Part shown: piece after piece, positions 23,591 to 36,039 of the stretch | Layout: every line of letters begins with the position of its first letter | Position numbering within the stretch: position 1 is the stretch's first letter | Assembly: GCA_050084985.1 (NCBI GenBank) | Contig: JBITNC010000001.1 | Location: 194,742,001 to 194,806,000, forward strand | Length of the DNA: 64,000 bases | Direction: 5' to 3' | Source of the DNA: Nageia nagi | Taxonomy: Eukaryota > Pinophyta | Made by a program: the position numbers and the translations under genes | Notes under the pieces: generated by a model | What the model was told of the DNA's origin: nothing | Seen by the model: the letters and a program-made list of their open reading frames with translations, nothing else | Databases searched by the model: none

Positions 23591-24120
23591 AACGAATTAG
23601 TTAAGAGTGTTCTTTTTTTGGATAATAAGTTGGAGGTTGATTGAAGATTGGAAATAAGTGATAATACTTGCTGGTCAGATTTACTTCTCTTTGGCATATA
23701 TGTCCCTGTTACAAGTATATTGCTGCAAAATGTTTTGGGACAAATTATCCATCATCTTGCTTAAAATGAGAAATAGAGGGATTGGAGATTTGGTATTACT
23801 TCATCATACTTTTCCTTGTGAATCACTCAGCCACTTAGACCATTGGGATGTTGGGATAAATGTATTCATGCTTGCTAAAATTGCAAATTCTCCCTCCCAT
23901 CATGTGATGCAGTCTTGGATAGAATATAACCCACTACCACTCCTTGATTTCATTTAGGACTTGGACATTGGGTTGTGGAGCTATGAAGGTAGACATTTTG
24001 GCCATCACTTGTAGTAGAAAATTAGAACTCTTTCTCCTTGTTCTTTCATCTGCATTACAACTTTTTAGGATGGGAAAGAGAAGGGCCAATTTATCTTGAG
24101 TTGCTTGGGGATAAGCAATT
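23591..24120 (+). other. non-coding 3' interior of the 4.66-kb element
   Basis: A 99-codon open stretch (23658-23957) has no family resemblance and a composition like spacer. No pol motif in any + frame. Confidence 0.55.
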
Positions 24121-24135
24121 TAGGAAGGGGAGACT
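24121..24135 (+). promoter_or_regulatory. polypurine tract of the 4.66-kb element
   Basis: TAGGAAGGGGAGACT directly precedes the 3' LTR. Confidence 0.85.
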
Positions 24136-25236
24136 TGTAATGTCCCCAAATTTGTAAAACATCCACTTTCTCTCCTCTTGGAGTGTGATGTTCATGGCAA
24201 AGGAGGAGAAACCAAAAATAAATTAATTTAGGAGTATTTTATTAATATTTTGCATTTATTTCTATAACCAAGGCTAAAGAGACCCTTGAGGCACTCACCC
24301 TTGGATTTTATTTAATTAATCTGGCTCAATTATTTGTAATTAATGCAATATTAGTCTCTCGTAATGGGACATTGCATTTATGAGCCATTGATCTTATAAT
24401 TTGGCATCTTTAGGTAACCATTGTGGGACATTGGGCTTCCTGGGTCCCTAGATGATTTAATTTGTCATCCCAAGACACCAAAAGAGGGACATTACACTTT
24501 GGGTGATTTTAAGGTATGAGAGATCTTGTTATAAGAGGATATGGGATGCATCATTTGGGGGATGCTCGAAGATCATCCAATTTTATCTCTTTCCAGGGGT
24601 TAGTAGCTAGTGGAGTTGCAGCTTTCCAGCTAGCTTAGTGGGAGAGCTCGAGCTAGTGTGGAGTTCTTACCTAAGCTAGGATAGTAGCTTGAGCTAGTGA
24701 GGTGGAGTTGCTAGAGTAGCTCGAGCTAGTGAGGTGGAGTTACTAGAATAGTTCGAGCTAGTGTGGTGGAACTATTCCATCCCTGATCCAGATCTAGCCA
24801 ATGGGGTAGATCTAGATCCAACCAATGTGGCCATATTCTAGATCTAGATCTAACCTACCAAATCAATGTGAGGAGGCACATCCTAAATCTAGACCAGCTG
24901 AATCAGTGTGAGGAGGCTCGTCCAACATTAGGGAGAAGAGGTTGAAGAACTTGTAGGGCCAAATCATCTAAATCTACCTTATGAGGGCAAACATCCCCCT
25001 TCTTGAGCATTTAGGTATTTTTCCTTGAGTATTGTACTTTTCCATTTGGGACATCCCAACTCTTGAAGAATAAAATTCACTTCTGGCTCTATTTCTTGTT
25101 CAATTTGCAAATCTAATTTGAATTGACCTAGTTAGAAATATATAAAAATATATATAAATTCCTAAGTAGTGAGATTTCAACTTGGAATATTACACTTTAA
25201 CAAAAATTGCATTTTGTGATTTTTGGGGATATTACA
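24136..25236 (+). repeat. 3' LTR of the 4.66-kb element
   Basis: 1101 bp, TGTAATGTCCCC to GGATATTACA, partner of 20580-21680. Confidence 0.95.
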
Positions 25237-25241
25237 TTAAA
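25237..25241. repeat. target site duplication TTAAA (right)
   Basis: Matches 20575-20579. Confidence 0.9.
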
Positions 25242-25814
25242 TTTTTTAAAGAAGCCATTTTTAAGAAAGAGAACCTCTATGACAATGCCAAAAAGCATGT
25301 AACACATCTTCAAGTTCATCACAAGAAGGATAGGTAGGATTCTAAACTCCTAAGTTTTTAATTCAATCTCTAATAGGTAGACCTTAATGGATAAGAATCT
25401 AGGAAAATAAAATCTATTTAGGTTCAATATAAGGCACCCAAGCCTGAGCCAAATGTATGATCCACCTTAAGAATAAAGAAACCAAATCCCATTTAAGGTT
25501 TTTTTATTAATTGTAAATTATATCAATAAAATAATGGATTAGAAGGCTCCCTTCACCTTTACATGTAATAGCATAAATGGCCAAAATTATAAAGAGTGTA
25601 GCAAACCATATTGGACTTGAGTATCAAAATGAAGTAGATATTCAACTCTTCCAAAGATATCATTGTTTCAAAAAAGAAGCCACCACCCATATGTTAATGA
25701 TAATACATCCTAATTATAGTTAGAAAACCAAGAACATATACATAGTCCAAGCTAGAAACTTCAAGCCTAATTAAAACATTAACTACCATAGATTCTAATA
25801 ATCTAAACTTAATA
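25242..25814 (-). pseudogene. LINE-C ORF2 C-terminal zinc-binding region
   Basis: On the - strand WIIHLAQAWVPYIEPK (near 25440) and CDELEDVLHAFWHC (near 25310) are the linker and zinc-binding tail of a plant L1 RT. The reading continues beyond the 4.66-kb insertion at 20574. Its wording differs from the LINE-A and LINE-B tails, so it is a separate LINE family. Several stops are present. Confidence 0.7.
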
Positions 25815-27480
25815 TTATTCTAAATTAACATAATAGAAAACTATCTTGGGACCAAGACTATGCCCTATTACTACATAAATGAGGATCATATCATCATCTA
25901 CCTTGAACCTGAAGGCCATGTTTCTATAGTTCTTCTTATAGAATTCAATATAGAAATTTCTCTCCATCAAAACTACTAAAGGAACACTTGAAAGAATAAT
26001 TTCATACTTCTCACTTTGTTCTCCCCTTATCCTTATTTCCTCACAGAGTATTTTATTATGCAATACTTTAGATTTTGGTATTAAAATTGGAATTGCTTTT
26101 GTCCCTCTTATACCTAGATTTAGAATGCTTATGATATTAATTGGTTGCTCCTTTAACACCTCTTTCCATTGGGTTCTAGCTCACCTCTACACCTTTTTGG
26201 TTGCAATGAAATTAAATTTTGCATTTCCTATTTTAAGATTTTGGGAAGACTTAGATTATAGGTATCCTGAGCCTCCTCCATAGGAAACTCCTTCACCCCT
26301 TTTTTCTTCTCTTTCTTAATAAGATTTACCTTCTATAATGTGATTTTCTTTGCCACTTCCTCCATTACTTCCTCATCCAATTGTTCTTTAGGATTTGAAG
26401 CACTTGTTATCCTCCTCTTATTTCCCTATCTCCTCCCAATTTTGAATAAGAGGTAAGTAATTTCCTCCACCTTGATTGCTTCATGATTTCCTCAACTACC
26501 TTTCCTAAATTCTCTTCCTATTGCATTTAGCTTTGTATCTTTCTCCTTCCTAGCCTTATTCCTTTAAATTATTCTATTATCAGGAGCCTTTGTTTCACTA
26601 TCTAAAGTTATTTGAGGTTGCTTGGTTCGAGCTACCTCATACACTAACTTAATGATCGACTGGTGCAACAGAAAGATGTTCATCTTACCTTTACACTTGT
26701 TGATTGAAATCTTTAGTCAATGCATGGTAAAGAATGTAAAATTCATAATCTCATCACCTTTAATTTTGAAATGATTTAGTATCCCAAAGTGGTATGCATA
26801 CACCACTTTATGTTGACCCTCCAATGTGACATAGTGCATAAAAGTTCTTACCATTTGGGAAGACTTGTTTGTTCAAATATAAGTCCTAACTTGATAAAAT
26901 TATTACCTTATTATATTAACTTGAATACCTCCTCAATTTTTTTCAAATTTGATTCCTTATTGATTTATTTTTCTTTATTAGACATGTGTATAGCCTTTAC
27001 AATAGTATCATAGTTAAAATGAAAGATCACCAACTTAGTCTTGCAACATCATTAATTCCAAGATTTAGCCACCTCTAGAGATAGGATCAAATAAAATCAA
27101 TTATATGATTCCATGAAGTCCTTCAGGACCCCATCACACATAATTTTCCACACCTTTTTATCCTTCCTGACTATAGAAGTGTTCTTTGTCTTAATCTTGA
27201 CTAGCTCCCTCTATGCTTACAGTCCCAATCTATTAAACTAGTCTCTCTCCCTTTGGATCCGCTCTTAGAAATTTCCAAATTAAGGATTTATGATTGTAAT
27301 GATCTCTTCATCATATTTGATTTGATGTACCTCTATGATCTTCTACTCCAAGTAACATGATTAATATTTCCTAATCCTAGGGATGCTAATTCCTATGAAT
27401 CTACCCCTATACTCACATGCAACCTTGTCCCTCACCTCGTGCTAGATCAATTTACATGTTTCACTCATCCTAATATAATG
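25815..27480 (-). pseudogene. LINE-B downstream ORF ('ORF3-like'), decayed
   Basis: The decayed reading on the - strand resembles the LINE-A block at 1470-3084. Shared landmarks in order: KVWKIM against EFWDIM, NLKKIEEVFKLI against KMKPKEI-AFFNLG, HFKIKGDEIMNFTFF against HFKKGEEFQVYFPFF, then a Lys/Glu-rich region. A 114-codon open stretch (26159-25815) is its best preserved part. It sits directly after the LINE-B RT tail, as in LINE-A. No known domain was recognised; function unknown. Alignment was by eye. Confidence 0.45.
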
Positions 27481-27499
27481 ACTATCATTACACTAATCC

Positions 27500-28987
27500 C
27501 CTCTAACATTAATTCTAATTAAATTTACATGATGTTCATTTTTTAAATATGGATTTATAATTTTTTAATTTTGTTTTCAAAATAAATTATTTTCCTTTAC
27601 TCTTAGATAAATTATTTTTAAGATTAACTTTACTTCTGCTTAAAGAGTCTTTTGTTATGCTCCTTCCATATTTTCCAATGATAATGAGCTTTTATTGCAT
27701 TCTTAATTTATCTCTCTCATTTGAACTTTGTCATCTCTATCTAATTGATTATTGCCTCTCTTACTGTATCATAATGATGCCAACCATACCCCATACCCTT
27801 CATCAGTTTTCTCCAAATTTTCCTAGAAAATTCATAATAAACAAATATATGATCCCTTATTCTTCATAATTCTTAAAAATAAGGCATCTACCTGGTCCCT
27901 TTAAGCCTCTCTTATAGAGTTTTTCACAAGTTAACAATTTATTATGAACTAATATCTATCTAAAGAATGCAATTTTGGGGATAAGAATCCCTTCCAAAAG
28001 ATATTTCCATACTTTCTCTTCTTGGTAATTAGAACCTTGAAGAATTTTGGATGGGTCCTTAATATTGAACTCCTTAATTTTTGATCTCCTTCATTGAGTA
28101 ATGTATTTTGTAGTTAGACTTCCAAGGTCCCAACTCTTCAACTCCTCCCTTACCTCTCTGAGAGCTTCCTCAATTTTCTTATCCTTCATTTTTCTAATAA
28201 ATCATCTTTGATTTACCTTATCCTAATATTTAATTTTGTTTCACCTTATTTACCAATACCCCATCTTGCATCCCTTCTGAGGTTATCATAGTTGGCTAAA
28301 CGCTGATCTCTTAACCAAGAATTTTCCCAAAAAAAAGTACTTTTCCCATTTCCAACCTTCCATATGATAAATCTATTTAATAGTTCCTACACTAGTTTTA
28401 AGCCATTATAGAATGGAAAGCCTAAAGGAAGATTATCAATTCTGAAAAACTCATTATTCTCCTATAAGTATTTGGCTTTACAAATCCTTATCAAATATTT
28501 ATCTACTTGGTTATAAGTCTCCAAGCCATCCTTCCTCTTAATGCAATACTTAGCCACTTAACTCTTCTTAACTATAACCGTCCATTGGATTTTTCATAAT
28601 AGATTCTCTCCTATGCAACAAACACAAATTTCTTTTTCTCCTCTTCCTTGATACCTTTCTATAAGAAATTCTTACAAATTTTATCTATTTTATAAGCTAT
28701 TATTATAGGAACTTTAAACACTAGAGCTAAAAAATGGGCATACTTTGAAGCATATGTTTGATCAAACTCAGCCTCCTTGCATAGCTTAAGGTTTTATTCT
28801 TCCAACCCATTAGATTTCCCTTAATTTTATTCACTAAGTTTTCCTAGTAAGAGGCTTTAATTCTACCAACAAGCAAAGGCATTCCCAAATAACTCTTGAG
28901 AAGGCTATCAAGTTTGTTATCAAAAATCTTATCCAATCTCTTCTATTTCATCAAAGATGAATTTAACACATAAAATTTTGATTTTTA
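27500..28987 (-). pseudogene. LINE-B RT C-terminal half and zinc-binding tail
   Basis: Reading from 28987 downward: KSKFYVLNSSL, SYLGMPLLVGRIKASYW, WKNKTLSYARRLSLIKHML, VGNGKSTFFWENSWL, then IWRKLMKGMGYGW in the tail near 27850. These are thumb, connection and tail motifs of a plant L1 ORF2. The missing first half lies at 51373-51675, across the 22-kb Gypsy insertion. Stops are frequent. Confidence 0.78.
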
Positions 28988-30858
28988 TAGGTTAATATTG
29001 ATCAAAATAATGAACCTAAGGGTTTGGTATAGAAATTTCTTCACTACTCTGATAACAATGAGGTACTTGAATGAGCAAAAGGTGGTAGGATAGTGCGCTC
29101 GTGGATGTTTATGCTCAATCTCTAGGTTATAGGATAAATCCTATCTAAGAAAGGTCAAAAGTAATAGGAAAAAGATAAAAATCTAAGATACTAAATGGGG
29201 AAATGAAAATAACATGAAAAATAAAGTAAACTAATTAGCTTGGGAATAAACTAATCATCCTGGGAATCACTGCATAGGAAATAATCCATAGCCAATAATG
29301 AGAATAGAAAAACTATCTCACTCATGGGGCCTCGTAATTACAATACACAACCACAACTTCAGACAAAGACTCATACATAATAATTACAAAATAATATCAT
29401 AGTCACATAATTTAAAGGATAAAACATCTTCACATTACATTATCATATATGAAAGCAATTCTTACAATAGGCAACTTTGCTAAAATGTCCACCCTTTTGG
29501 ACTTCTAACAGTTCACTATATATAATATTTTATTTACAATGGGTGGTTGTCCACCACTAATGACTATAACTACCCTTTTGAATAAATACATAATAAACTT
29601 AAATATTTATAGGAGACTCTACAACTATAACTGATTATAGAGTATTGTTCATATGCAATGCTCATTCTTAGAATTTGTAAATCTTCAATCTTGTACCTAT
29701 CAATCACAATCAATCATTTTTATCTTCAAACTAGTCAACTTTGAACTATTCCTAACTTTAAGAGATATGGTCCACCATTTATGTAAGTACAATCAAGCCA
29801 TCTCAATAATCGATGATCTACCAACTCTTTGCAATTATTAAATATTATTATTTGTAGTTCTGGTATTGAATATTGTAAGGGTGAAGGAAATATAGTAATT
29901 AAAACTTAAGAGTGAACTACTACTACCATATGGAAATGAGTTGTAGTTGATATATTAATTGAGTCATAGGGGTCATACACCCTTGATTAGGTGGACCTAG
30001 GTGTTCACCTTCTCTTACGATCTTTACTCATTCTTAGCAGGTCTTATTACATCTTGGTGGGTATTTTTGGAACTTGAGAATATTCATGGAATCACCACTT
30101 ATCAATTTCATCTGAAAAGGATGACATCATCATTCAAAAATGGTGAGGTTTATTAAATATAGAGTGATGTGAACATCTCTAGCTATGAAGATTGTTAGGG
30201 CTTCCCACTGATGAAAAAATCTAGAGCCCACTAATTTTTGCCAAGAAGTATGACATCACCATTAAAATTTCATAGGTTCCAATTTACTTCAACTCTTATG
30301 AAAACACCTGCTACATGACTCAACCAAAATAGAATTTATATACAATGGGACTCAAACATAAGGCTCGGATTATACTAGACCAAAATATTAGTAACTTGAC
30401 TCACAATAAGGCCTAGATTTGACTTAGACAAATACAAAGACTCTTTACAATATAATACCTAGAAATGACGTAGTCAATTTTTATAATATGGGACTCTTCA
30501 TAGAATATGACTTATAGACATAACTAGGATATGAATTAGATGTTTCTTGATGAACAACACCCATCTTTGAACAAAATGATAGTTTTAAGTGATCTTCTAC
30601 TAACTAAGACTTGGACTATACAAACATGACCTGAAAAACAAAATTGAGCCCTAACTAAGAGAATACATAATACTTCACTCTAGAATAAAGACTAAGAATA
30701 TACAATACAACACTTCAAAACTAAACTCTGTACAACTATTTGCAACTAAGAAAGAAAAGAAATAAGAAATGAGAATTATAGAAGGAATTTTATTTGAAAG
30801 AAAGAAAGAAAGAAAGAATAAATGTAATGAATGTTACCCCCAAGAATGTAATTATTCA
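28988..30858 (-). repeat. 3' LTR of the large Gypsy element
   Basis: Pairs with 49541-51372: CACTACTCT-ATAA-A-TGAG, CTCAATCTCTAGGTTATAGGAT and the ends GAATGTTACC-C-AAGAATGT. The inner end ATTATTCA is clear. The outer end is uncertain by about 20 bases (28988 or 29011). Confidence 0.85.
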
Positions 30859-31479
30859 ATAATATAAATCTTTTGGTGGCTCTTTTGGGTCTTCATCCTA
30901 TTGAAGAAGAGAACCCTCAATGACTACTCTTGCTAGCTTGCCCAAATGTATCTTTCTATAGGGCCTGTAGTTGTGTTGTTAACTCTATAGGCAATAAGGA
31001 CTTAAGTTTTGCATATAATTCCTAGAGGTCCTTGTTGTATTCATATAAATGATGAAGCATGATTAAAATTTTGCAATGTTTACTTTGAAACCTATTAGAA
31101 CCTTGTACAATCTTCCAACATTCAAAACCCTTACAATAACTTCTTGATCCTATTCATTTATTTCTTAGAGATTTAAGATTTGCTTATTAGATAACTTTAT
31201 TGTAGAATCTTGATCAAAGAATTATTTTGTGTTGGCTACCCAATGGTCAACACTACTTTGTACATCTACTTCTTCTGATAATTTGGGGGCCTTCAATTGA
31301 ATCAAATAATTAAAGTGCATATTTAGAAAACTAATTTCAACTTTCAACTGACCCTTTTTCATGTCTAAGGTTGCTATTAAGTTTTTCAAATCATAAATAT
31401 CTCTCAACCTCATCAAAATTGTTTTCTTGGGCCTTGGTGTTACTATGTTGAGATCTTTCTATGTTATCATCCTTAGCCA
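30859..31479 (-). other. spacer between extra ORF and 3' LTR
   Basis: No coding pattern or convincing polypurine tract was recognised. Confidence 0.45.
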
Positions 31480-34400
31480 ATATTGCATTTTTTAAGTTAT
31501 TCTCTTGGGGATGATAGGGCTAACTATTGTAAAGCTAACTAAGCATAATATACAAGAATGGCATATTCTACATGATTTCTCAAATTGTAAAGCTTAAATA
31601 AGCTCACCATTTTCTCTCCAACTTGTTCAGCTAGGTTCTTATTAAAATCTTTAATTATTTGTAGCAATTTTATTTTATCATTATTAAGAACTTGATTAGC
31701 TTATGTAGTCTTCTTCAACTCTTCTTCCAATTTCTAAGCTTTTTACCTATCTACTATGGTAGATTGAGCTTTTAAATCTTTAATTTTCTTTTTCAACTTA
31801 TCCAACTCTTCATTTTCTTTTTTTAGGCTTTTAGCATGCTTAATTTTTTGTTTGACCAATTTTTCAATTAGCTCATTATTTTGATTCTTCAGTCTGACCA
31901 TTATTTTATCTTTCTTTGAGCTTTCTTCTCTTAACTACTCAATCTTTTTATTCAATTTCTCTATTTTATTCTCCATTTATTAGAGGCTCTTTCTTATTGC
32001 AAGAGAAGTATTCACCAAAACATTGGATTGATCCATTGTTAAGGCATTTTGTATTTTTATATCTATAACTATGATAGGTGTATTTTTATCTAATAGCCCA
32101 TCCTTAAAGGGTATCTATGATAGCATTATATCTCTTGAATATGTTACTCTACTTAATAATATACCCTAATATTCCAAGAGAGTAGGGTTTTTATTAATTA
32201 AGGTGAACCAATCAATGGGTTCTACCACTTGGGTAGAAAAAATACTTTTTATTTCATCACCTTGGCAGTAGAAAAATGGAACTTAAGAATGTTGTGGCAT
32301 ACCTATTTTGGAAGTTATGGTAGAGCTTTCTGGGAAGGACATTTCTTTCTCTTTCTCCTTTTTCTCTACAGCTTGCTCTTTTTATTATTCCTCTTCATCA
32401 TAAATAACTTCTTCTTTTTCAAGAGTCTTTTCCATTGGGTCAAAATCTTTCTTTTTGTCTTTATTATCATCATCATCTTCGCTTAATATTATTCTTCCTG
32501 TACAAAGTATATTTCCTCCCCCTTGTGATACTTCATCCCCATGTTCTCCTTAAGCATATTGGTACATAATAGTGTCCATACTTTAGGGTTGATGTGCTTA
32601 TGTATCTATGAGCTTAGTATATCCAACATTTTCTCAACTTCTTCTTCTTATGCCTATTGGGACGGCACTTCCTTAAGTGATGATGGCCTCTTTGGATATT
32701 ATGTTTTATCCAAGGTTTGCTACCCTATAATTGGATTTTTAGGAAACTTAATTTTCTTTAGTTTCTTAGGGAAAGATTCCTAGAAGCAGTAGGTATTTCC
32801 ATTGATGTATCTTTTTTCTTTCTTCCTACTTACTTCAAGCTTAAGGCTTTTTTAATTTTTCTTTTCTTTGGAACCCTCAACTCCTTAGCCCTCTATGCCA
32901 ATGGTTAGTCATCTTGCAATGCCTTTCCTTAAAATGTTTCTAGCAATGGTTTCCCCTTCTTTGATAATGAGTCCTTTTGGTAATGTGAGTACCAATATCT
33001 ATCATGTTTAAACTCATGAAAGGACTTATTTTCTACATGCATACCCTTGTTGGTGTATTCAAATATAAATTTTGTAAAATATTCAATCAAATTTGGCCCC
33101 CATTTAATTTCATCTATGAGTTGGGAAATAACCTCTAGGGTAAAGTCAAAACATTATCTCCTTGGCTCCCATAATCTATATATTTTTAACCCCTTATAGG
33201 GCTATCCATGCCTTATACAAAATACAAAATTCCCACTTAGGGAAGTTCTCAGCTTCCTAATTAGATTGATTAGAAAAATACTCTATATGTGGACAAGATT
33301 CATGGTTGAATGTAGGTCACTTCTTATTAGCCTTGACTATTCTTAAAAATTCCCCAACAGGGTCATACACCCAAGGAAGCTCTAATTTTTTCAACTTAAA
33401 ATTTTGAATTAAAAAATTTGACAACTCATCTTCACAACTTACTTATAACAAAGTGAAAGTACCTGCCACATTCAACATTTTAATCATGGGCTTAAAATTT
33501 CCACTTGACCCATGTCTAGTTTCTATGGCACAAATCTACTTGCCTATTTCCAAGGAATATAGCTATGTAGTAACAAACTTAGGCAATAAAAAGGCATTTT
33601 TAAAAAATACATACTTTAAAATGACTATCCTCTCTTTTAGGAAGTACTAGTCTCCAATCCTATTTTGGTCTTGCAAGGCATGTCATAGAGTTTGATGCAA
33701 CCTATTTACATTCTATCCTATGAGAATCTTCATGGGTAGGATAAAGAAGTTCTCAATGAACTCATAATATGATCCATTTAACTTGTACCTACACCCCTCA
33801 TGTCAGTTGATGGAAGAGGTATAGAAGTGGTTTCTAGTACTATAGACAAACTTCTATTAATAAAAAATTATAAAGTTTAGTGGAAAATCAACCACCACAA
33901 GAGGAAAGCTTGAATTCTACCTTAAAAATACTAAATAAATTTATTCTAATATCATTTGAAAGGAAAGTAGCAAAATAATAGTAGACATAATTTTTCATAA
34001 TTTTGTAATCCATTCTTAACATGGCCTCATCTACCTCTATTTGGGTCACCTGCTTGAGAATAATTGCTAGAATTTGAAGGACCTATCTATCCCATGATTG
34101 AATAAACATTGTAATATCATAGCTTTGCTACAACTTCATTGTTGATCTGGTGTACTTTTCATAAATCCAATTGATCATCTCTTCTTCATTGTGATAGAAA
34201 CCTTGTTTCTCCTATTTGAGATCAATCGACTTCTTCACATGCAAGTTTTAATCATAAAGAACTATAAAAGCATTCAAAATAGCATCAAGAGTATAGTACA
34301 AAAAAGTGTCAAAATGCTACTCTGACTCATCTTCACCCTTTTTCTATTCTTTATATGCCCCAATCATGAATCCTTATGGGTTATGTCTTATAGAAATGTC

Positions 34401-34565
34401 AATTAGTAGCTTTGGACATGTGAATGATCCATATGGCATAAAATATGCTAGGCCCTAGTCAAGCATCATGTTGTTCCCTCCTACCTTTTTCTTACCCTTG
34501 TATGCACCATTAGGCCTCTATTGTAGCAATAATGGCTTTATGGGTTTTGCATGCCATATTTCCAT
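31480..34565 (-). pseudogene. extra ORF of the large Gypsy element, main part
   Basis: The - strand has one long decayed reading from the Copia insertion point (MEIWHAKPIKPL) to about 31480. Samples: LAYFMPYGSFTCPKLL near 34440, EEEMINWIYEKYTRSTMKL near 34150, LPWVYDPVGEFLRIVKANKK near 33370 and WGPNLIEYFTKFIFEYTNKG near 33070. It ends in a Lys/Glu/Leu coiled coil (NELIEKLVKQKIKHAKSLKK, near 31850). Interruptions are mostly TAG/TAA where Gln or Trp fits. With the piece at 43855-44080 it makes about 1,100 codons. Its place between integrase and 3' LTR is that of the additional or env-like ORFs of Athila and Tat/Ogre elements. No signal peptide or membrane segment was evident, and I recognise no named domain. 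Confidence 0.6.
34561..34565. repeat. target site duplication TCCAT (left)
   Basis: TCCAT precedes the Copia LTR and recurs at 43850-43854. Confidence 0.93.
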
Positions 34566-35060
34566 TAAGAGAATTGAACTATAACATAAGCAATTATAAA
34601 CTCTCAATATCACATGAAAGCTTACAAACACATCTAACAAACTCACAAATCAATTTCACAACATAAGATGTAAGTGGTTCCTCCAACTAGGAGTACATCC
34701 ACTAACTAGATCTTTACTTCAATCACAAATACAACTCTCTTACAATCCTCTGAATCTTATCTTCTACACTTCTATCCCATAGCATAACTTTACTCTACAA
34801 TTGATGTGTAATCACAAATAGGGGGCTTTTTATTTATATGCTAAAATCCCTCTTTGGATCACCCTTTTATCTAATGTACAATAGCATGATATACACATCC
34901 TTTTACCTAAGGAGCATGATCATGACATGGAGTGTAGGATAAGTTACATTATCATATTCACTTAAATACGTAAGGTATCAAATGATACCCTTAATTATTA
35001 GTGAATTTAAATAGAAGATTATTACAAAACCTTTACAATAATGCATTATACATTCCAACA
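34566..35060 (-). repeat. 3' LTR of the Copia element
   Basis: Starts TAAGAGAATTG (TG decayed to TA) and ends CATTCCAACA. Partner of 43356-43849. Confidence 0.93.
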
Positions 35061-35069
35061 CTCCCCTTT
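35061..35069 (-). promoter_or_regulatory. polypurine tract of the Copia element
   Basis: On the - strand AAAGGGGAG abuts the LTR start TGTTGG. Confidence 0.88.
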
Positions 35070-36039
35070 AATGTGATATTGGGATAGAGTGAGTAAGAGA
35101 GAAGAAGAAGAGAAAGTAAGAGAGTTATCCTCCAAATAGATATAATAGAGATGAGAACTTTTTAAATATTTGTGAAGTAAGAAAGATCTAGTTTGAGACT
35201 CACTACTTTTCCAAATACAATAATTAACCACAACTAATTTCAATGTACATAAAGTAGTCATCCAATTGGAAGTCATGAAGAGTCTCCAAGAGCCTACATA
35301 CTTGAGGTAAATAACCTACAATCTCAAAGGAACCTGCAAGTCATAAGTAGCTTAAAAAACAAGATCAATTAGATGCAACATATTCATCTCATCAAGGATA
35401 GATGAATCACATAAATGCCATCATGAACTGATCAATGGTGCACTATAAGTTATCACAAAGATGCCCTACCAAAAACTTATAGTTACTTGCGATATATAAA
35501 ACACATGTTGATTATTCATTACAAAATAGAAAATGCACATATGAGTTTCTCACATATGGATAACTAAATAGTATCAAAAGACACATAAGAGTTCCTCACA
35601 CATGCATAATTGAATAGTGCTAGATTGACTAAAAAAAAGAGCATGCACATATGAGTTCCTCATATATGGATAACTAAATAGTGCCAAAAGACACATAAGA
35701 GTTTCTCACATTTAGATAATTGAATAGTGCTAGATTGACAAAGAAAGAACATGCACATATAAGCTTTTCATGTATAGATAACTGAATAGTGCCAAAAGAC
35801 AAATAAAGTTCCTCACACATGGATAACTAAATAATGCTAGATTAGCTAATTTGTACAATAAGTTCTTCATGTAGAGTGAACTTACCATGAAGGTGTACAA
35901 CAAAATAAACACTATATAGCATAAACTTCTCCTAAGGGTTAAGTCATCACAAACATGAATTCAACATAAGAATTCAAAATTAACTCCCCCATGAGGGCAA
36001 CTTCACCAACCCAATAGCATCCCTAAGCTTACAAAATTA
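35070..36039 (-). other. Copia 3' untranslated region with 110-bp tandem repeat
   Basis: Units starting GCACATATGAG or GCACATATAAG recur at 35534, 35644 and 35753, each holding GATAACTAAATAGT / GATAATTGAATAGTGCTAGATT half-units. The array ends near 35850. No coding pattern. Confidence 0.8.

Larger units (their letters stand above)
20580..25236 (+). mobile_element. 4.66-kb gag-protease-only LTR retrotransposon (TR-GAG-like)
   Basis: The only + strand element in the window. Two 1101-bp LTRs (TGTAATGTCCCC...ATTACA), TTAAA target duplications, an initiator-Met primer site and a purine tract bound a 2.45-kb interior. That interior encodes Gag, one zinc knuckle and a retropepsin and then stops: no RT, RNase H or integrase. 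This fits non-autonomous gag-only plant elements that need a partner's pol. LTR divergence is roughly 5% by eye. Confidence 0.93.

Noticed and set aside
29006-29010. AATAA as target duplication of the large Gypsy element
   Set aside because: AATAA occurs two bases off the right LTR end (51375-51379) but the left LTR boundary is itself uncertain and the word is common here; not secure.
32229-32486. 85-codon + strand stretch rich in Phe/Leu, membrane-like
   Set aside because: It is antisense to the Lys/Glu-rich part of the Gypsy extra ORF, which turns into Phe/Leu when read backwards.
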